Positions 25,184-34,560 are shown, counted from the first letter of the stretch. The stretch is DNA of 64,000 nucleotides from Palsa-504 sp963808615 (GCA_963808615.1 CAWEGV010000005.1:186001-250000), one strand, 5' to 3'. Program-made: numbers and translations. Notes: generated by a model from the letters alone, not told the origin.

Positions 25184-26941
25184 TTAGCCCAGATCAGCCA
25201 GCAGGTTTTTGTCATAGACGTACACGGTGTAGGGACCCACGTGATACGTCCTGGCCGGCTGGCCCAGCGCGGCCAGCGCGGCGGGGCTGGGCTGCCAGTA
25301 ATTGAAGAACCCGGGCGCGCTGTCGGTGACCAGGAAGTTCGCGTGATTACGCGATGGGGCGTACCAGGAGCTCTTGGCCTCCCACAGGTCCGGCTGCAGC
25401 GTGCCGGGCACCACGGCCCGGATCGTGACCGCACCGTCACTGCCCACCGTGACCACACTCGACTCCCAGTACCCGCCGATGCCGCTGGTCAGGTGGTGCG
25501 CGGCCAGGAAGGCTGCTAGCCGCGCATTGGCCGGCGGCACGGACGGCTGAGCCGCCGCGTAGCCCAGGCCGGCTCCGTAGCCGGCCAGCAGGGCACCGAC
25601 GAGCAGGATCACCGCCAGCGGCCTGCGCCCTGTCGGCCGGCGCCAGCGGCGCAGGCCAGTGACGACAGTGGGCGCCAGCGTCCGGCCGGCCAGCACCGCG
25701 CCGAAGGGCAGCACGACAGCGAACTCACGAGCGTTCAGGTCGGTGGCGTCGGCCAGCGTGCTTGGCACGTACGCGACCACGTTGACGATGATCGCGACCA
25801 GCAGGATCTGGCTGATCATGTCGGGCCAGCTGAGGAAATGGCGCGCCACCCGCGCCATCGCCCACGCGACCAGCGCCACCCCGGCCAGGTGCAGCATGGC
25901 GAAGGCCAGCACCACGGGCGGCCCCTGCGGCTTGGCCCCGAACAGCGCGAGCAGCCCCTCGCCGGTCACCCAGGCGTGCTTGGGCCAGGTGTGCAGCGGC
26001 GCGAGCTGATAAGGCACCGAGTGGAGCAAGAAGCCGCCGCTCGCCGTGATCAGCCGGTTGATCACCAAGGCCAGCGCCCGGGCGAGGATGGCCGCCACCG
26101 CGAGCGCCAGCTCGTACCAGTGTGCGCGCAGGCAGGCCCGGGCCCAGCCAGGCCCCCCGTCGTCGCGCTGCCGGACGAGGGAGAGCTCGCGGACGGTTCG
26201 GATCACGCACACCGCCACCAGCGGCACGACGCCGACCAGGAGCACCAGCGGGTCGGCCACCAGGACCCAGGTCAGCAGCACCCCGACCACCACCGGGCCC
26301 AGGGCGCGCGGCTTGAATCTGTCGCCTCGGTCAACGACCAGCCAGGCCAGCATGAGCGGCACGGCCGTGCCGATGTGCCCGAGGGACAGGAGCAGGACGA
26401 AGACGCCGACGCCGAGCTGGGGGGCGAACACGAGGAACGCGGTCAGCAGCATCCGCGGGACGGCCCAGCGGCCGGACATCGGGCCGTCGGCGGCCGTGTT
26501 CCGCGAGGCGGAGCCCCGGGCCAGCAGTACCGCGAGGACCACGACGAGGGTGTACGTCATCGCCGCCGCGATGTGGGCGGTGTCGGTGTGCAACCCGAAG
26601 AGCCGCTCCAGGATCAGGTACTGCGGCAGTTCAGTGGTGATAAACGAGACGTCTGACAGGGACCAGCCGTGCAGTAGCACGTTGCCGTGCAGCATGTCCC
26701 AGGCCATCAACAGGTCGTTGGACTCGTCAGAGTTTTCCGGGTACGTCCGTGACACCTGCAGGTACGCGACGAAGATCAGCGCCACGGCCAGTACCGCCGC
26801 CGCGCCAACCAGCAACCGGCGCCGGGCGTGGACCTGGGCGCCCGCCGACTGCGGCCCCGCGATCCTGGCGTCACCGGCCCGGGGGGCGGGAGGCGACGCG
26901 GAGGACTTCTCCGGCGTCCCGCTCTTCGGCACGGTGGCCAT
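25184..26941 (-). CDS. WDMLHG-family polytopic membrane protein, paralogue 2
   Basis: A 585-residue member of the six-copy family. A 40-residue Ser/Pro/Ala-rich cytoplasmic leader precedes about eleven membrane segments. Loop 1 reads SDESNDLLMAWDMLHGN then LLHGWSLSDVSFITTELP, and the C-terminal domain has GIGGYWESSVVT, WYAPSRNHANFLV and YTVYVYDKNLLADLG. An ATG at 26941 fits GAAGGA with spacing 4 better than the GTG one codon earlier. It belongs to the VSF..TELPQY subgroup with paralogues 3, 5 and 6. It lies 70 bases upstream of pafA on the same strand, where the proteasome subunit genes would be expected. Activity unknown. Confidence 0.8.
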   Translation of the reverse strand: MATVPKSGTPEKSSASPPAPRAGDARIAGPQSAGAQVHARRRLLVGAAAVLAVALIFVAYLQVSRTYPENSDESNDLLMAWDMLHGNVLLHGWSLSDVSFITTELPQYLILERLFGLHTDTAHIAAAMTYTLVVVLAVLLARGSASRNTAADGPMSGRWAVPRMLLTAFLVFAPQLGVGVFVLLLSLGHIGTAVPLMLAWLVVDRGDRFKPRALGPVVVGVLLTWVLVADPLVLLVGVVPLVAVCVIRTVRELSLVRQRDDGGPGWARACLRAHWYELALAVAAILARALALVINRLITASGGFLLHSVPYQLAPLHTWPKHAWVTGEGLLALFGAKPQGPPVVLAFAMLHLAGVALVAWAMARVARHFLSWPDMISQILLVAIIVNVVAYVPSTLADATDLNAREFAVVLPFGAVLAGRTLAPTVVTGLRRWRRPTGRRPLAVILLVGALLAGYGAGLGYAAAQPSVPPANARLAAFLAAHHLTSGIGGYWESSVVTVGSDGAVTIRAVVPGTLQPDLWEAKSSWYAPSRNHANFLVTDSAPGFFNYWQPSPAALAALGQPARTYHVGPYTVYVYDKNLLADLG

Positions 26942-27041
26942 CACGTCCTTCGCACTGTGATGTCATGCTCGCAAGCGCATCGTATTCGTTGCAGTCGGCC
27001 ACAGCGTATGACCTTGCTCTGGAAGCTGCGCGCGCTAGGGG

Positions 27042-28649
27042 TTAGCGGAGGTAGGTCAGGAGGTTAGTGTCCCAGACCATGACGGTGTATCCGTCATAAC
27101 GGTAAACGCGCTGCGGAGCGCCGAAGGTCCGCAACGCCGCGGGCCGCACACCCGACAGCGGCAGCGGGCCACCGGTCACCACGAAATTCGCATAGTGCAG
27201 CGACGGATTGTATTCCGAGTCGTCGGTCTCCCACAGATACGGCACCAGGCGGCCTTTGCCCAGCGTCACGCCGCTGACCAGGACCCGCCCGCCGCTATCC
27301 ACCGTGGTGCTGCTGGCCTCCCAATATCCGGCGAGTCCGTCGGTGAACCCGTGCGCGACCAGCCAGGACGCCAGTGGTTGGCTGGCGGGAGGGGCCGAAG
27401 GCTGCGCCATATCGTAGGCCACAGAACCGAGATAGCCGACCGCGATCACGGCCAGTGCGAGCAAGGCCCAGGATTTCGTCCTGGCGGCGGCCAGGACCGC
27501 CGCGAGCGCACGCTCACCGAACATCCGCCCGGCCAGCGCCGCGCCGAGCGCTAGCACGCCGGCGATCTCGCGCGTGTCGAGGACCCCGTGCGAGCGGGTG
27601 CTGGTCAGGTAGGCAGCCAGGTTGAGCACGATGCCCACCGCCAACACGGGGATCACCAGGTCCTGGAAGCGGAAGAACCGGACGAGCGCCAGGACCACGG
27701 CGCAGACCACCAGGACCGCGCCGACCAGGTGTACCGCCGCGAAGGCGACTTCAAGCGCGGAACTCGCCTGGAAGAGGTTCGCGCCGAAGAGCTCAAGTAC
27801 TCCCTGGAACGTCCAGTTGGCTCCGCGCGCCCACAAGCCGACCGGCGCCGTGCCCTCCACCACGGACCACTGGTGGTATCCGCCCAGAGCCGCGATGACA
27901 CGCGGTGCGAAGAAGCCGAGTCCGGCGACCGCCCCGGCTGCGGCCAGGGACAGCTCATACCACCGCGGCTCTGTCCGCGTCCCGCGCATCACGCCGGGGC
28001 ATGCTCGCAGGAGACACACCAGAACCAGGGGGAAGATGGCCGTTAGCAGCGCGGACGAGTCGGCTACCGCCGTCGCGGCCAGGATGACGCACACTACGGC
28101 GGGCACCAGCGCGCGCGGTCTGGTCCCCGGGCCGCGGTCCATCACCAGCCAGGCCACCAGGACAGGGACCGAGGTACCGACGTGCTGCGGCTGCAGGAGA
28201 AACATCTGAGTGGCGCTGAGCTGCGGCGCCAGTATGATAACCGCGGCCAGCAGCGCGCGGGCCAGTCCGGCCTGGCCCCGGGCGTTGCCCCTGGCGAGCA
28301 GCGCGGCCAGCACTACGAGCAGCGTGTAGGTCATGCCCGCGGCCACGTGCACCACCCAGGGACCCAGCCCCAGCACGGCGTCGATCAGCATGTACTGCGG
28401 CAACTCGGTGGTATAGAAGGACACATCCGAAACCCACCAGTTATGCAGCAGCATGTTCCCGTGCAGCATGGCCTGGGCCTGCAGGGCATTCGCCGCGCCA
28501 TCGGAGGTCACCGACGTCTGCAGGGATAGCCGCCAGTACAGAACGAACAGGACCGCGGCCGCCAGCGCCACCGCGGCGACCTTCCAGGCCGCACGCACCT
28601 GTGTGGGCCCAGGCGCGGCCGTCGCCCGCACTTGCGTCTGCCCGGTCAT
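27042..28649 (-). CDS. WDMLHG-family polytopic membrane protein, paralogue 3
   Basis: A 535-residue member. Loop 1 reads SDGAANALQAQAMLHGN then LLHNWWVSDVSFYTTELP, so the WD pair of the other copies is QA here: the Asp four residues before HG is missing. The C-terminal domain has GLAGYWEASSTTVDSGGR, YNPSLHYANFVV and YTVMVWDTNLLTYLR. The start could be TTG at 28658 or ATG at 28649; no ribosome site decides, and I use the ATG. It stands alone between paralogue 2 and the epimerase gene. Activity unknown. Confidence 0.8.
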   Translation of the reverse strand: MTGQTQVRATAAPGPTQVRAAWKVAAVALAAAVLFVLYWRLSLQTSVTSDGAANALQAQAMLHGNMLLHNWWVSDVSFYTTELPQYMLIDAVLGLGPWVVHVAAGMTYTLLVVLAALLARGNARGQAGLARALLAAVIILAPQLSATQMFLLQPQHVGTSVPVLVAWLVMDRGPGTRPRALVPAVVCVILAATAVADSSALLTAIFPLVLVCLLRACPGVMRGTRTEPRWYELSLAAAGAVAGLGFFAPRVIAALGGYHQWSVVEGTAPVGLWARGANWTFQGVLELFGANLFQASSALEVAFAAVHLVGAVLVVCAVVLALVRFFRFQDLVIPVLAVGIVLNLAAYLTSTRSHGVLDTREIAGVLALGAALAGRMFGERALAAVLAAARTKSWALLALAVIAVGYLGSVAYDMAQPSAPPASQPLASWLVAHGFTDGLAGYWEASSTTVDSGGRVLVSGVTLGKGRLVPYLWETDDSEYNPSLHYANFVVTGGPLPLSGVRPAALRTFGAPQRVYRYDGYTVMVWDTNLLTYLR

Positions 28650-28742
28650 AGTGGCCAAGACTACGGTGCGGCCGGGTCAGGGCAAACCAGGTTCCCGCAG
28701 TCACGGAACCGCGCCGGCGGGGACCTGCGCGGGGCGCGCACC

Positions 28743-29768
28743 TCAGATCATGTCGTTCTTGATCGCGTGATCGATCCAGGGGATGACCTCATCGAGCATC
28801 TCCTCCAGGGTGGTGGCCGCCTCGAAGCCGAGGATCCTCTTCGCCTTCTCCGTGTCGGGGACCCGGCGCTGGACGTCGTACTCGAAAGGCTCGTCGTGGA
28901 CCAGCCGCAGAGGCACGCCGTCCCCCTTGATCTTGCGCCAGATGACCTCGGCCAGACCCCGCACGGTGGTGCTCTCCGTCGTCGACAAGTTGAAATCCTC
29001 GTTGAGCGCGTCCGGATGCTCCATCGCGGTGACGATGCCCCGAGCCAGGTCACCGCCGTAGGTGTAGTGCCGAATCTGGTCGCCCGAGCCGAGGATATGC
29101 AGCGGGTCCTGACCCTTGAGCACCTTCTGCACCAGGTCGGGCACCACGTGGCTCATCGCGAGCTTGACGTTACCTGACGGGATCTTACGGTCACCCAGGG
29201 CCCGGCTCTCGCCGGTGCCGACGCAGTTGAAGGGCCGCACCAGCGTGTAGGGAAGCCGGTACTGGTCCCATGCCGCCCGGGCGAAGTATTCCACCGCGAG
29301 CCTGGAAAACCCGTATGACGACAGCGGCGGGGGTATCTCTCGCTGCTGCCCCTCGTAGGAAGGCCACTCGTCGGCGCTCTCGAAGACCATGGACGAGGAC
29401 AGGTACGTGACCTTGCGCAGCCGACCATCGCGGCGCGCGGCAATGGCAGCGTCGCAGGATGAGGCGATAATGCGCTCGTTGGTGGCCAGCAGGTCATAAG
29501 CGTAGGTGTGGAAGTAGGAGATGCCTCCGATCATGGCGGCGCCTGCGACGAAGTGATCACAGTCGACCAGCAGTTCCGTCATCAGGCCGGCGTCCCTGGC
29601 GTCTCCCTCGACGAGCCGGTAACGCGGGTTGTCACCATAGGACTTCCTGACCGTCCCGTACTTGGAGAGGTTGTCCAGGCCAACCACCGCGTAGCCGCGT
29701 TTCAGCAGCTCCTCTACGACATACCCGCCGACAAAGCCCGCGGACCCGCTGACCAGGACCCGCTGCAT
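28743..29768 (-). CDS. NAD-dependent epimerase/dehydratase (extended SDR)
   Basis: A 341-residue extended short-chain dehydrogenase. The NAD-binding motif is GSAGFVGG at 8-15, the catalytic Ser lies in YLSSSMVFES near 125, and the active-site Tyr is Y152. The usual Lys of the YxxxK pair is Arg (Y152-GFS-R156; codon AGG at 29303-29301). RPFNCVGTGE and DVQRRVPD match actinomycete sugar-nucleotide epimerases. It probably alters a nucleoside-diphosphate sugar for the envelope glycan. Its ATG overlaps the stop of the upstream GT2 gene by one base (TGATG), and nucleotide-sugar dehydrogenase is the next gene up, so the three form one operon. Confidence 0.88.
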   Translation of the reverse strand: MQRVLVSGSAGFVGGYVVEELLKRGYAVVGLDNLSKYGTVRKSYGDNPRYRLVEGDARDAGLMTELLVDCDHFVAGAAMIGGISYFHTYAYDLLATNERIIASSCDAAIAARRDGRLRKVTYLSSSMVFESADEWPSYEGQQREIPPPLSSYGFSRLAVEYFARAAWDQYRLPYTLVRPFNCVGTGESRALGDRKIPSGNVKLAMSHVVPDLVQKVLKGQDPLHILGSGDQIRHYTYGGDLARGIVTAMEHPDALNEDFNLSTTESTTVRGLAEVIWRKIKGDGVPLRLVHDEPFEYDVQRRVPDTEKAKRILGFEAATTLEEMLDEVIPWIDHAIKNDMI

Positions 29769-30541
29769 CAGGCCCCCGGCCCTTTGGCCTGCCCGCGCGG
29801 GCGGGCTGCTCCGCGATCACGGACCTGCTCAGCCGTCAGCCGCGGTCCGAAGGCGAATCGGTACCAGCGGAGGTAGCTGGGGACCCATTGCGCCACCTTG
29901 AAGTTGGACATTCCCGCCTGCCGGTCCAGCCAGATGGTCGGTATCTCCGCCACCGGCAGGCGCAGCCGCTTGGCCTTGGCGGTCAGCTCGATGCCGATCT
30001 CGAACCCGCCCAAGGAGTCGATGCCGACCTGCCTGACGAATTCCGTCGAGTAGGCCTTGAACGAGTTCGTCGCATCCCTGGTGCCGACGTGAGCCATGAT
30101 CCGCAGCGACCGGCCGGCCACCCGGGACAGCGTGCCCTTGAGCACCGGGCCGCCCACCTGCTGGCCACCCGGCATGTAGCGGGATGCGGCCGCCACGGCC
30201 ACCCCGCGCTCGACCAGCCGGACCAGTTCGTCGATCTGCCTGGCGTCGTCGCATCCGTCCGCCATGGTCACCACGACTACCGGTGCGGTCGCCGCGTCGA
30301 TACCGTACCTGATGGCGTTGGCGGGACCCCGGCCATAGGTGTTGACCAGGCATCTCAGCCGCGACTCCTTCTCGGCGTACCGTTCGGCCGCCGGGATGGT
30401 CCTGTCATCGGGCGAATCCACGATCACCAGCACATCGCACGACAGCCGCACCGATTCGAACAGCCGGTCAAGCACGCCGGTTATGTGCTCTCCCTCGTTG
30501 CAGGCGGGGACCACCACCGAAACGCGAGGACGTTCGGTCAT
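29768..30541 (-). CDS. Family 2 glycosyltransferase, Dpm1-like
   Basis: A 257-residue GT2 (GT-A fold) enzyme. It has VSVVVPACNEGEHI at the N-terminus, an acidic pair in CDVLVIVDSPDDRT, NAIRYGIDAATAPVVVVTMADG (a DXD-like site written as ADG), the acceptor-side ATNSFKAYS and a final GFEIGIELTAKAKR then IPTIWLDR. The plan matches polyprenol-phosphate sugar synthases, which would supply lipid-linked sugars to the GT-C enzymes nearby. ATG at 30541 has GGAGA 7 bases upstream; the frame is open 26 codons further. It sits between the nucleotide-sugar dehydrogenase and the epimerase. Confidence 0.87.
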   Translation of the reverse strand: MTERPRVSVVVPACNEGEHITGVLDRLFESVRLSCDVLVIVDSPDDRTIPAAERYAEKESRLRCLVNTYGRGPANAIRYGIDAATAPVVVVTMADGCDDARQIDELVRLVERGVAVAAASRYMPGGQQVGGPVLKGTLSRVAGRSLRIMAHVGTRDATNSFKAYSTEFVRQVGIDSLGGFEIGIELTAKAKRLRLPVAEIPTIWLDRQAGMSNFKVAQWVPSYLRWYRFAFGPRLTAEQVRDRGAARPRGQAKGPGA

Positions 30542-30590
30542 GTGGTGTCTCCGGCTCGCCTCCGGGTCTCCTGGCGGGTCTCCGGCTCGC

Positions 30591-31799
30591 TCATACCCGG
30601 ACGCCGTTACCGAGGACATCCCAGATGTCGGCGGCCGGCTTGTCCGTGATCAGCCCTCGGTACTCCGGGTGCGGGGCCCCGACCACGAGCAGGTCCGCCC
30701 GGGCGAGCACCTCCTCCAACGGGAGCAGGCCAGGGTCCACGGTCACATACGGGTCCGTGCAGAGCACCGTGTCCGCCTTGAACTCCAGGATCCGCTTCAG
30801 CTTGTACGACAGGCTCGACCTGATGTCGTCCGAGCTCGCCTTGAACGCCATGCCCAGGATCCCCACGGTCATCTTTCCCAGGTCGAACCGCTGCTCCAGG
30901 CGGTGCACCACATACAGCGGCAGCCCTTCGTTGACCGCCATCGCGGCGTGACCGAGCGGGAAGTTGTTGTGGTTGAAGGCCGCGAGCTGCATGGTGTCCT
31001 TGAACAGGCAGGGTCCGGCGGCGAAGCCCGCGGCGGGCATGTCCGCGGCCCGCGGGTAGTCCTCGGCGAGCCCCCGCCGGATCCGGTCGAAATCCAGGCC
31101 CTGCTCGTTGGCCATCATGTAGAGCTGGTTGGCGGTGGCGAACTTGATGTAGCGCCACACGTTGGTGAACAGCTTGGCCAGCTCCGCCTCCTCCGGCGAC
31201 ATCACCACGATCTTGCTAGTCAGCCGCTCGAACAGCGCGGACGCCCGCTTGGCTCCCGCCGGCATGCGGGATGAGACGATCTGCGGCAGCTCGAAAAGCT
31301 CGGTCATCGCCTTGCCCTCGGCGATCCGCTCCGGGCAGAACGCGACCTCGACCTGCAGTCCCAGCCCTGCCACCATCTTCTCCACCAGCGCCGTCACGCC
31401 GGGGAACACCGTGCTGCGCAGGATGATGAGCTGGCCGTCGCGCAGGTACTCCAAGCACCCGTTGAGTGCCCTGGTGATCACCGTCTGCTTGGGGTTCAGA
31501 TGCTCGTCCACGGGCGTTCCGATGACCACCACCACGTTCTCCGCGGTGGCTACGATCGCGGGATCGGCCGAGGCCCTGAGGCGTCCGGCGCCGAGCACCC
31601 GGTGCAACACCGTATCCGCGCCAGATTCGGCGAACGGCATGCGGCCCGCGTTCACCGTCTCGACCGAGGCCTGGCTGATGTCATAGATGCCCACGTTCGC
31701 GCCGCGATCGGCGAACGCGAGCGCGAGCGGCAGGCCGACATGCCCGCACCCCCCGACGATCACCACATCCCGGTCGAACCGATCAGCCAAGTCCGTCAC
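30591..31799 (-). CDS. Nucleotide-sugar dehydrogenase (UDP-Glc/ManNAc dehydrogenase family)
   Basis: A 402-residue protein with the three-part plan of this family: N-terminal NAD domain (VVIVGGCGHVGLPLALAFAD), central helices with the catalytic Cys in AAGPCLFKDT, and a C-terminal domain (GILGMAFKASSDDIRSSLS). VVVVIGTPVDEHLNPKQTV is typical of the UDP-ManNAc/GlcNAc dehydrogenase branch. It oxidises an NDP-hexose to a uronic acid with two NAD+. GTG at 31799 has GGAGGT 8 bases upstream. It heads the dehydrogenase-GT2-epimerase operon. The 283-base gap upstream holds TATAGT (32017-32012, minus strand), a possible -10. Confidence 0.92.
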   Translation of the reverse strand: MTDLADRFDRDVVIVGGCGHVGLPLALAFADRGANVGIYDISQASVETVNAGRMPFAESGADTVLHRVLGAGRLRASADPAIVATAENVVVVIGTPVDEHLNPKQTVITRALNGCLEYLRDGQLIILRSTVFPGVTALVEKMVAGLGLQVEVAFCPERIAEGKAMTELFELPQIVSSRMPAGAKRASALFERLTSKIVVMSPEEAELAKLFTNVWRYIKFATANQLYMMANEQGLDFDRIRRGLAEDYPRAADMPAAGFAAGPCLFKDTMQLAAFNHNNFPLGHAAMAVNEGLPLYVVHRLEQRFDLGKMTVGILGMAFKASSDDIRSSLSYKLKRILEFKADTVLCTDPYVTVDPGLLPLEEVLARADLLVVGAPHPEYRGLITDKPAADIWDVLGNGVRV

Positions 31800-32082
31800 G
31801 CGTCCTACCTCCGGCTGGTCGCGCAGGCCACAGGGCCGGCGCTCTCTATCACCATCTGGCGCTTTACCCTACCGCCAAGCCTGGCGCGGTCAGACTGTGT
31901 GATCTCTGTACCACGCTCGCGAGCCACGCCCGTCATCTGGCCCGCCACCAGGAAGTTCCGGCGGCCCGGCAGGTGGAGGATGAAGATCTTCCCGGCCAGT
32001 CGGCCTCCGGTACTATAAGCTCTCTCCACGACTAAATCATGGTGGCGTTGCTGGCCTGGAGCGCCCTCGATAAGGAATCCGC

Positions 32083-33492
32083 ATGCCCGGTCGGGAACGC
32101 GCAGCGCCAAGCGCGCAGGCCGCCCAGGCCGCCCAGGCCGCCCCGGCCGCCCCGGCCGCCCCGGCCGCCCAGGCCGCCCAGGCGGCCGGGCCGGACGGCC
32201 CAGGGGACGCTCCGGCGCCCGGCGTCTCCGCTGTCGGCTCCGGTGGTGCACCCGACGGGACCGTCCCGCAGCCGTCTCGGCCGCTCGCGTCGATGACAGA
32301 CCGGCCCATCCTGCCCGGCCTGATAGCCCTGCTGGCCGCGCTGGATTTCGCCCTGGCGCGCTGGCAGGACTGGGCTAACGGAAGCATTGCCCGATTCATC
32401 CTCGTCGGGCGGCACTTCTCGACGCCCTCGCGGCTACCGCGCGGTATTCCGGTGGCGCCGTCCTACGGCTATGACGGCCAGTTCTTCTACCGGCTGGCCC
32501 TCGGCCCGCTGAACTTCAGCCGAACAGCGTACGGGATCACCATGGACCGGCCGTACAGGTACATGCGGATCGGCTATCCGGTCCTCACCTGGCTGGTCGC
32601 GCTGGGCCAGCACTTCTTGGTTCCCTTCATGCTCGTCGCCGTCAACGTCGCCGCCATCGGCGCCATGGGCTACCTCGGCGGCGTGTTCGCCCAGCAAGGT
32701 GGCCGGCATGCCGCATGGGGGCTGCTGCTCCCCGGGTACGGCGGCCTCGTTACCAGCTTGTCCCGCGACACGGCAGAGCCTCTGGCCGCCGCCTGCCTGC
32801 TGGCCGGGCTGCTGGCCATCCGGGCCCGCCGCAGTGCACTGGCCGCCGTGTTCCTGGCCTATGGCGTCCTGACCAGGGAAACGGTCATGGTCGCGGTCGC
32901 CGCCGTTGCCGTGGTGCGAGTCATCGGCATCGTGCGCCGACGGTATGGTCCCGGCCGCGATGACCTGCCGTGGGTGGTGCCGACCGTGGCCTTCGCCGCC
33001 TGGCAGGTCGCGGTGAAGACGGCCACCGGGAGCTTCCCCCTGCTGGCCGACGGTGGCCGCAACGCGGGCACCCCCTTTATCGCCCCGCTCGATGCGCTGA
33101 GGACAAATCTCGCTCATATCAGCATGCACCTCGGCCAGTACGACCTGTTCAACTTGCGGCAATTCAACGAGTACGACCTGTGGGTCCTGGAGATGGCGGT
33201 CTTTGCCGCCTTCACGATCGCGGCGCTGCTGTGCCTGCTGGTCACCCGGGTGCCGGTCCACGAGCGACTCGCCTTCGTCCTCTACCTGATCGAGATATGC
33301 GTCATCACGCCCGCTACCTGGAACAGCCTCGACGCCGACCTGCGGTCGTTCATCGAGGTGTACCTGCTGGCTGTGATCATCCTGCTGGGGACCCCGCGGC
33401 GGACTCTCGGGGCCTGGCTGTTGCCATTGCTCGCGACGTCCCTGGTGCCCGTCCTGATCGTGGTCACGCAGCGCAGGCTCGTCGGGTCGTGA
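32083..33492 (+). CDS. Polytopic membrane protein, GT-C-like, with Ala-rich leader
   Basis: A 469-residue protein with about ten membrane segments. Residues 1-70 are a low-complexity Ala/Gln/Pro leader; the body starts near residue 75. Loop 1 has SYGYDGQFFYRLALGPLNF, a pattern (YDGQFY) common in actinobacterial GT-C proteins, and a later loop has SRDTAEPLAAACLL. ATG at 32083 has AAGGA 6 bases upstream, better supported than the ATG at 32293 that would remove the leader. It is divergent from the nucleotide-sugar dehydrogenase operon. Function inferred only from fold-type motifs. Confidence 0.72.
   Translation: MPGRERAAPSAQAAQAAQAAPAAPAAPAAQAAQAAGPDGPGDAPAPGVSAVGSGGAPDGTVPQPSRPLASMTDRPILPGLIALLAALDFALARWQDWANGSIARFILVGRHFSTPSRLPRGIPVAPSYGYDGQFFYRLALGPLNFSRTAYGITMDRPYRYMRIGYPVLTWLVALGQHFLVPFMLVAVNVAAIGAMGYLGGVFAQQGGRHAAWGLLLPGYGGLVTSLSRDTAEPLAAACLLAGLLAIRARRSALAAVFLAYGVLTRETVMVAVAAVAVVRVIGIVRRRYGPGRDDLPWVVPTVAFAAWQVAVKTATGSFPLLADGGRNAGTPFIAPLDALRTNLAHISMHLGQYDLFNLRQFNEYDLWVLEMAVFAAFTIAALLCLLVTRVPVHERLAFVLYLIEICVITPATWNSLDADLRSFIEVYLLAVIILLGTPRRTLGAWLLPLLATSLVPVLIVVTQRRLVGS
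32116..32187 (+). repeat. 9-base tandem repeat encoding Ala-rich leader
   Basis: Eight tandem 9-base units, CAGGCCGCC or CCGGCCGCC with the last slightly changed, encode the QAA/PAA repeats of the leader of the membrane protein. Copy number change keeps frame, so this is a candidate for length variation between strains. Confidence 0.85.
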
Positions 33493-33501
33493 CGGGCCCG
33501 G

Positions 33502-34560
33502 TCAGGTCACCTGGGCCTCTTCCTGCGCCGGTTCCCGCCGCGCTTCGACGTAAATGGTGCCGCCCGACCGCGCCGCCACCTCGACCGTGGTGGCCGCCAA
33601 GGCGAACGGAAGAGCAATCACGCCGGCGGCGAGGGCGTAGAGCCGGAACGCCGGACTCTGGGCGGCCTGACGCGCCTGGCTGCGACGGATGGCATCGTAC
33701 AGGTCTGGGTGGCCGGGAAGCTTGCCGACAAAGCCGTGGACCCATCCGAAGACGACCTGACCGCCCCGCAGGTAGCTGACCCGCTCGACGCGCAGCCCCA
33801 GGGCCTCGATCTTGGACAGCAACGCCTGAGGGCTCAGGTGGACCAGGTGGCGAGGCAGATCGAGGGCCAGCCAGCGATCGCCGAAGACGCGGGCCTGGAG
33901 GCTGGTGGCATTGGGCACGGCGACGACGAGCGTCCCGCCGGGCGACAGGAGCGCTGCCGCGTGGCTCAGCGCCCGGGCAGGCTGGCGCAGGTGCTCGAGC
34001 GAATGCCAGAAGATGACCGCCGACCAGTTCCCTTCTACGTCTTCGATCTCAGCGTTACGGATGTGCGGCCCGGACGCGTACGGCTCAAGGCCGACCGCTT
34101 CCCGCCCGTGGCGAATGAAGGCCCCCACGAGGGTTCCGTCGCCGGCCCCCACGTCGAGAACCGGGCCGGGCGGCAGGATCTGGCGCAGGCGATCGGCAAG
34201 CGCTGCCCGGGTGCGGCTGAGCACCTTGTCCCCGAGGCCGGAGAACCGGCCCGACGTCGGACGGTACCAGTCAGCGTAGGCCGCGCTCAGCTGCTCATCG
34301 CTCGGCCACGGAGTCGTGGTGGCCACACCGCAGCGGGCACACCGCACCCGTCCGGTAAGACGGTCATCGGTACTGTCGAACCAGTGCTCGCACCAGGCGC
34401 ACCGTACGGCGGGGGCCCCCAGGGTACGCGAGTACGCCACGGTGTTGCCTGGTCTCGGTGAACCGCTCCCGGCTCGCCTGCCCCCGGGGCGGATTGCCGA
34501 TGACTTCGCGCTCGACAACAGACCATCCTCCTTGGGTTCCTCGCGGTCGAAGTGAAGCAT
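33502..34560 (-). CDS. SAM-dependent methyltransferase with N-terminal zinc ribbon
   Basis: A 352-residue protein. After about 50 low-complexity residues comes a Cys4 zinc-ribbon-like motif (CAWC ... CARC, about 54-78), then a class I methyltransferase domain with VLDVGAGDGTLVGAF near 133-147, EVEGNWSAVIFWHSLEHL-like motif (residues EDVEGNW then FWHSLEHL), and LSPGGTLVVAVPN. A hydrophobic segment near 315-335 may tether it to the membrane. Such proteins in sugar clusters often methylate sugars or glycan lipids; the substrate here is unknown. ATG at 34560. Its stop lies 9 bases from the stop of the convergent membrane gene. Confidence 0.85.
   Translation of the reverse strand: MLHFDREEPKEDGLLSSAKSSAIRPGGRRAGSGSPRPGNTVAYSRTLGAPAVRCAWCEHWFDSTDDRLTGRVRCARCGVATTTPWPSDEQLSAAYADWYRPTSGRFSGLGDKVLSRTRAALADRLRQILPPGPVLDVGAGDGTLVGAFIRHGREAVGLEPYASGPHIRNAEIEDVEGNWSAVIFWHSLEHLRQPARALSHAAALLSPGGTLVVAVPNATSLQARVFGDRWLALDLPRHLVHLSPQALLSKIEALGLRVERVSYLRGGQVVFGWVHGFVGKLPGHPDLYDAIRRSQARQAAQSPAFRLYALAAGVIALPFALAATTVEVAARSGGTIYVEARREPAQEEAQVT

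Noticed and set aside
28650..28658. TTG start for paralogue 3 at 28658
   Set aside because: An ATG three codons later is a more usual start and no ribosome site favours the TTG; both remain possible.
32116..32187. Tandem 9-base units considered as a CRISPR-like array
   Set aside because: No spacers, no cas genes; the units are contiguous and encode an Ala-rich leader.
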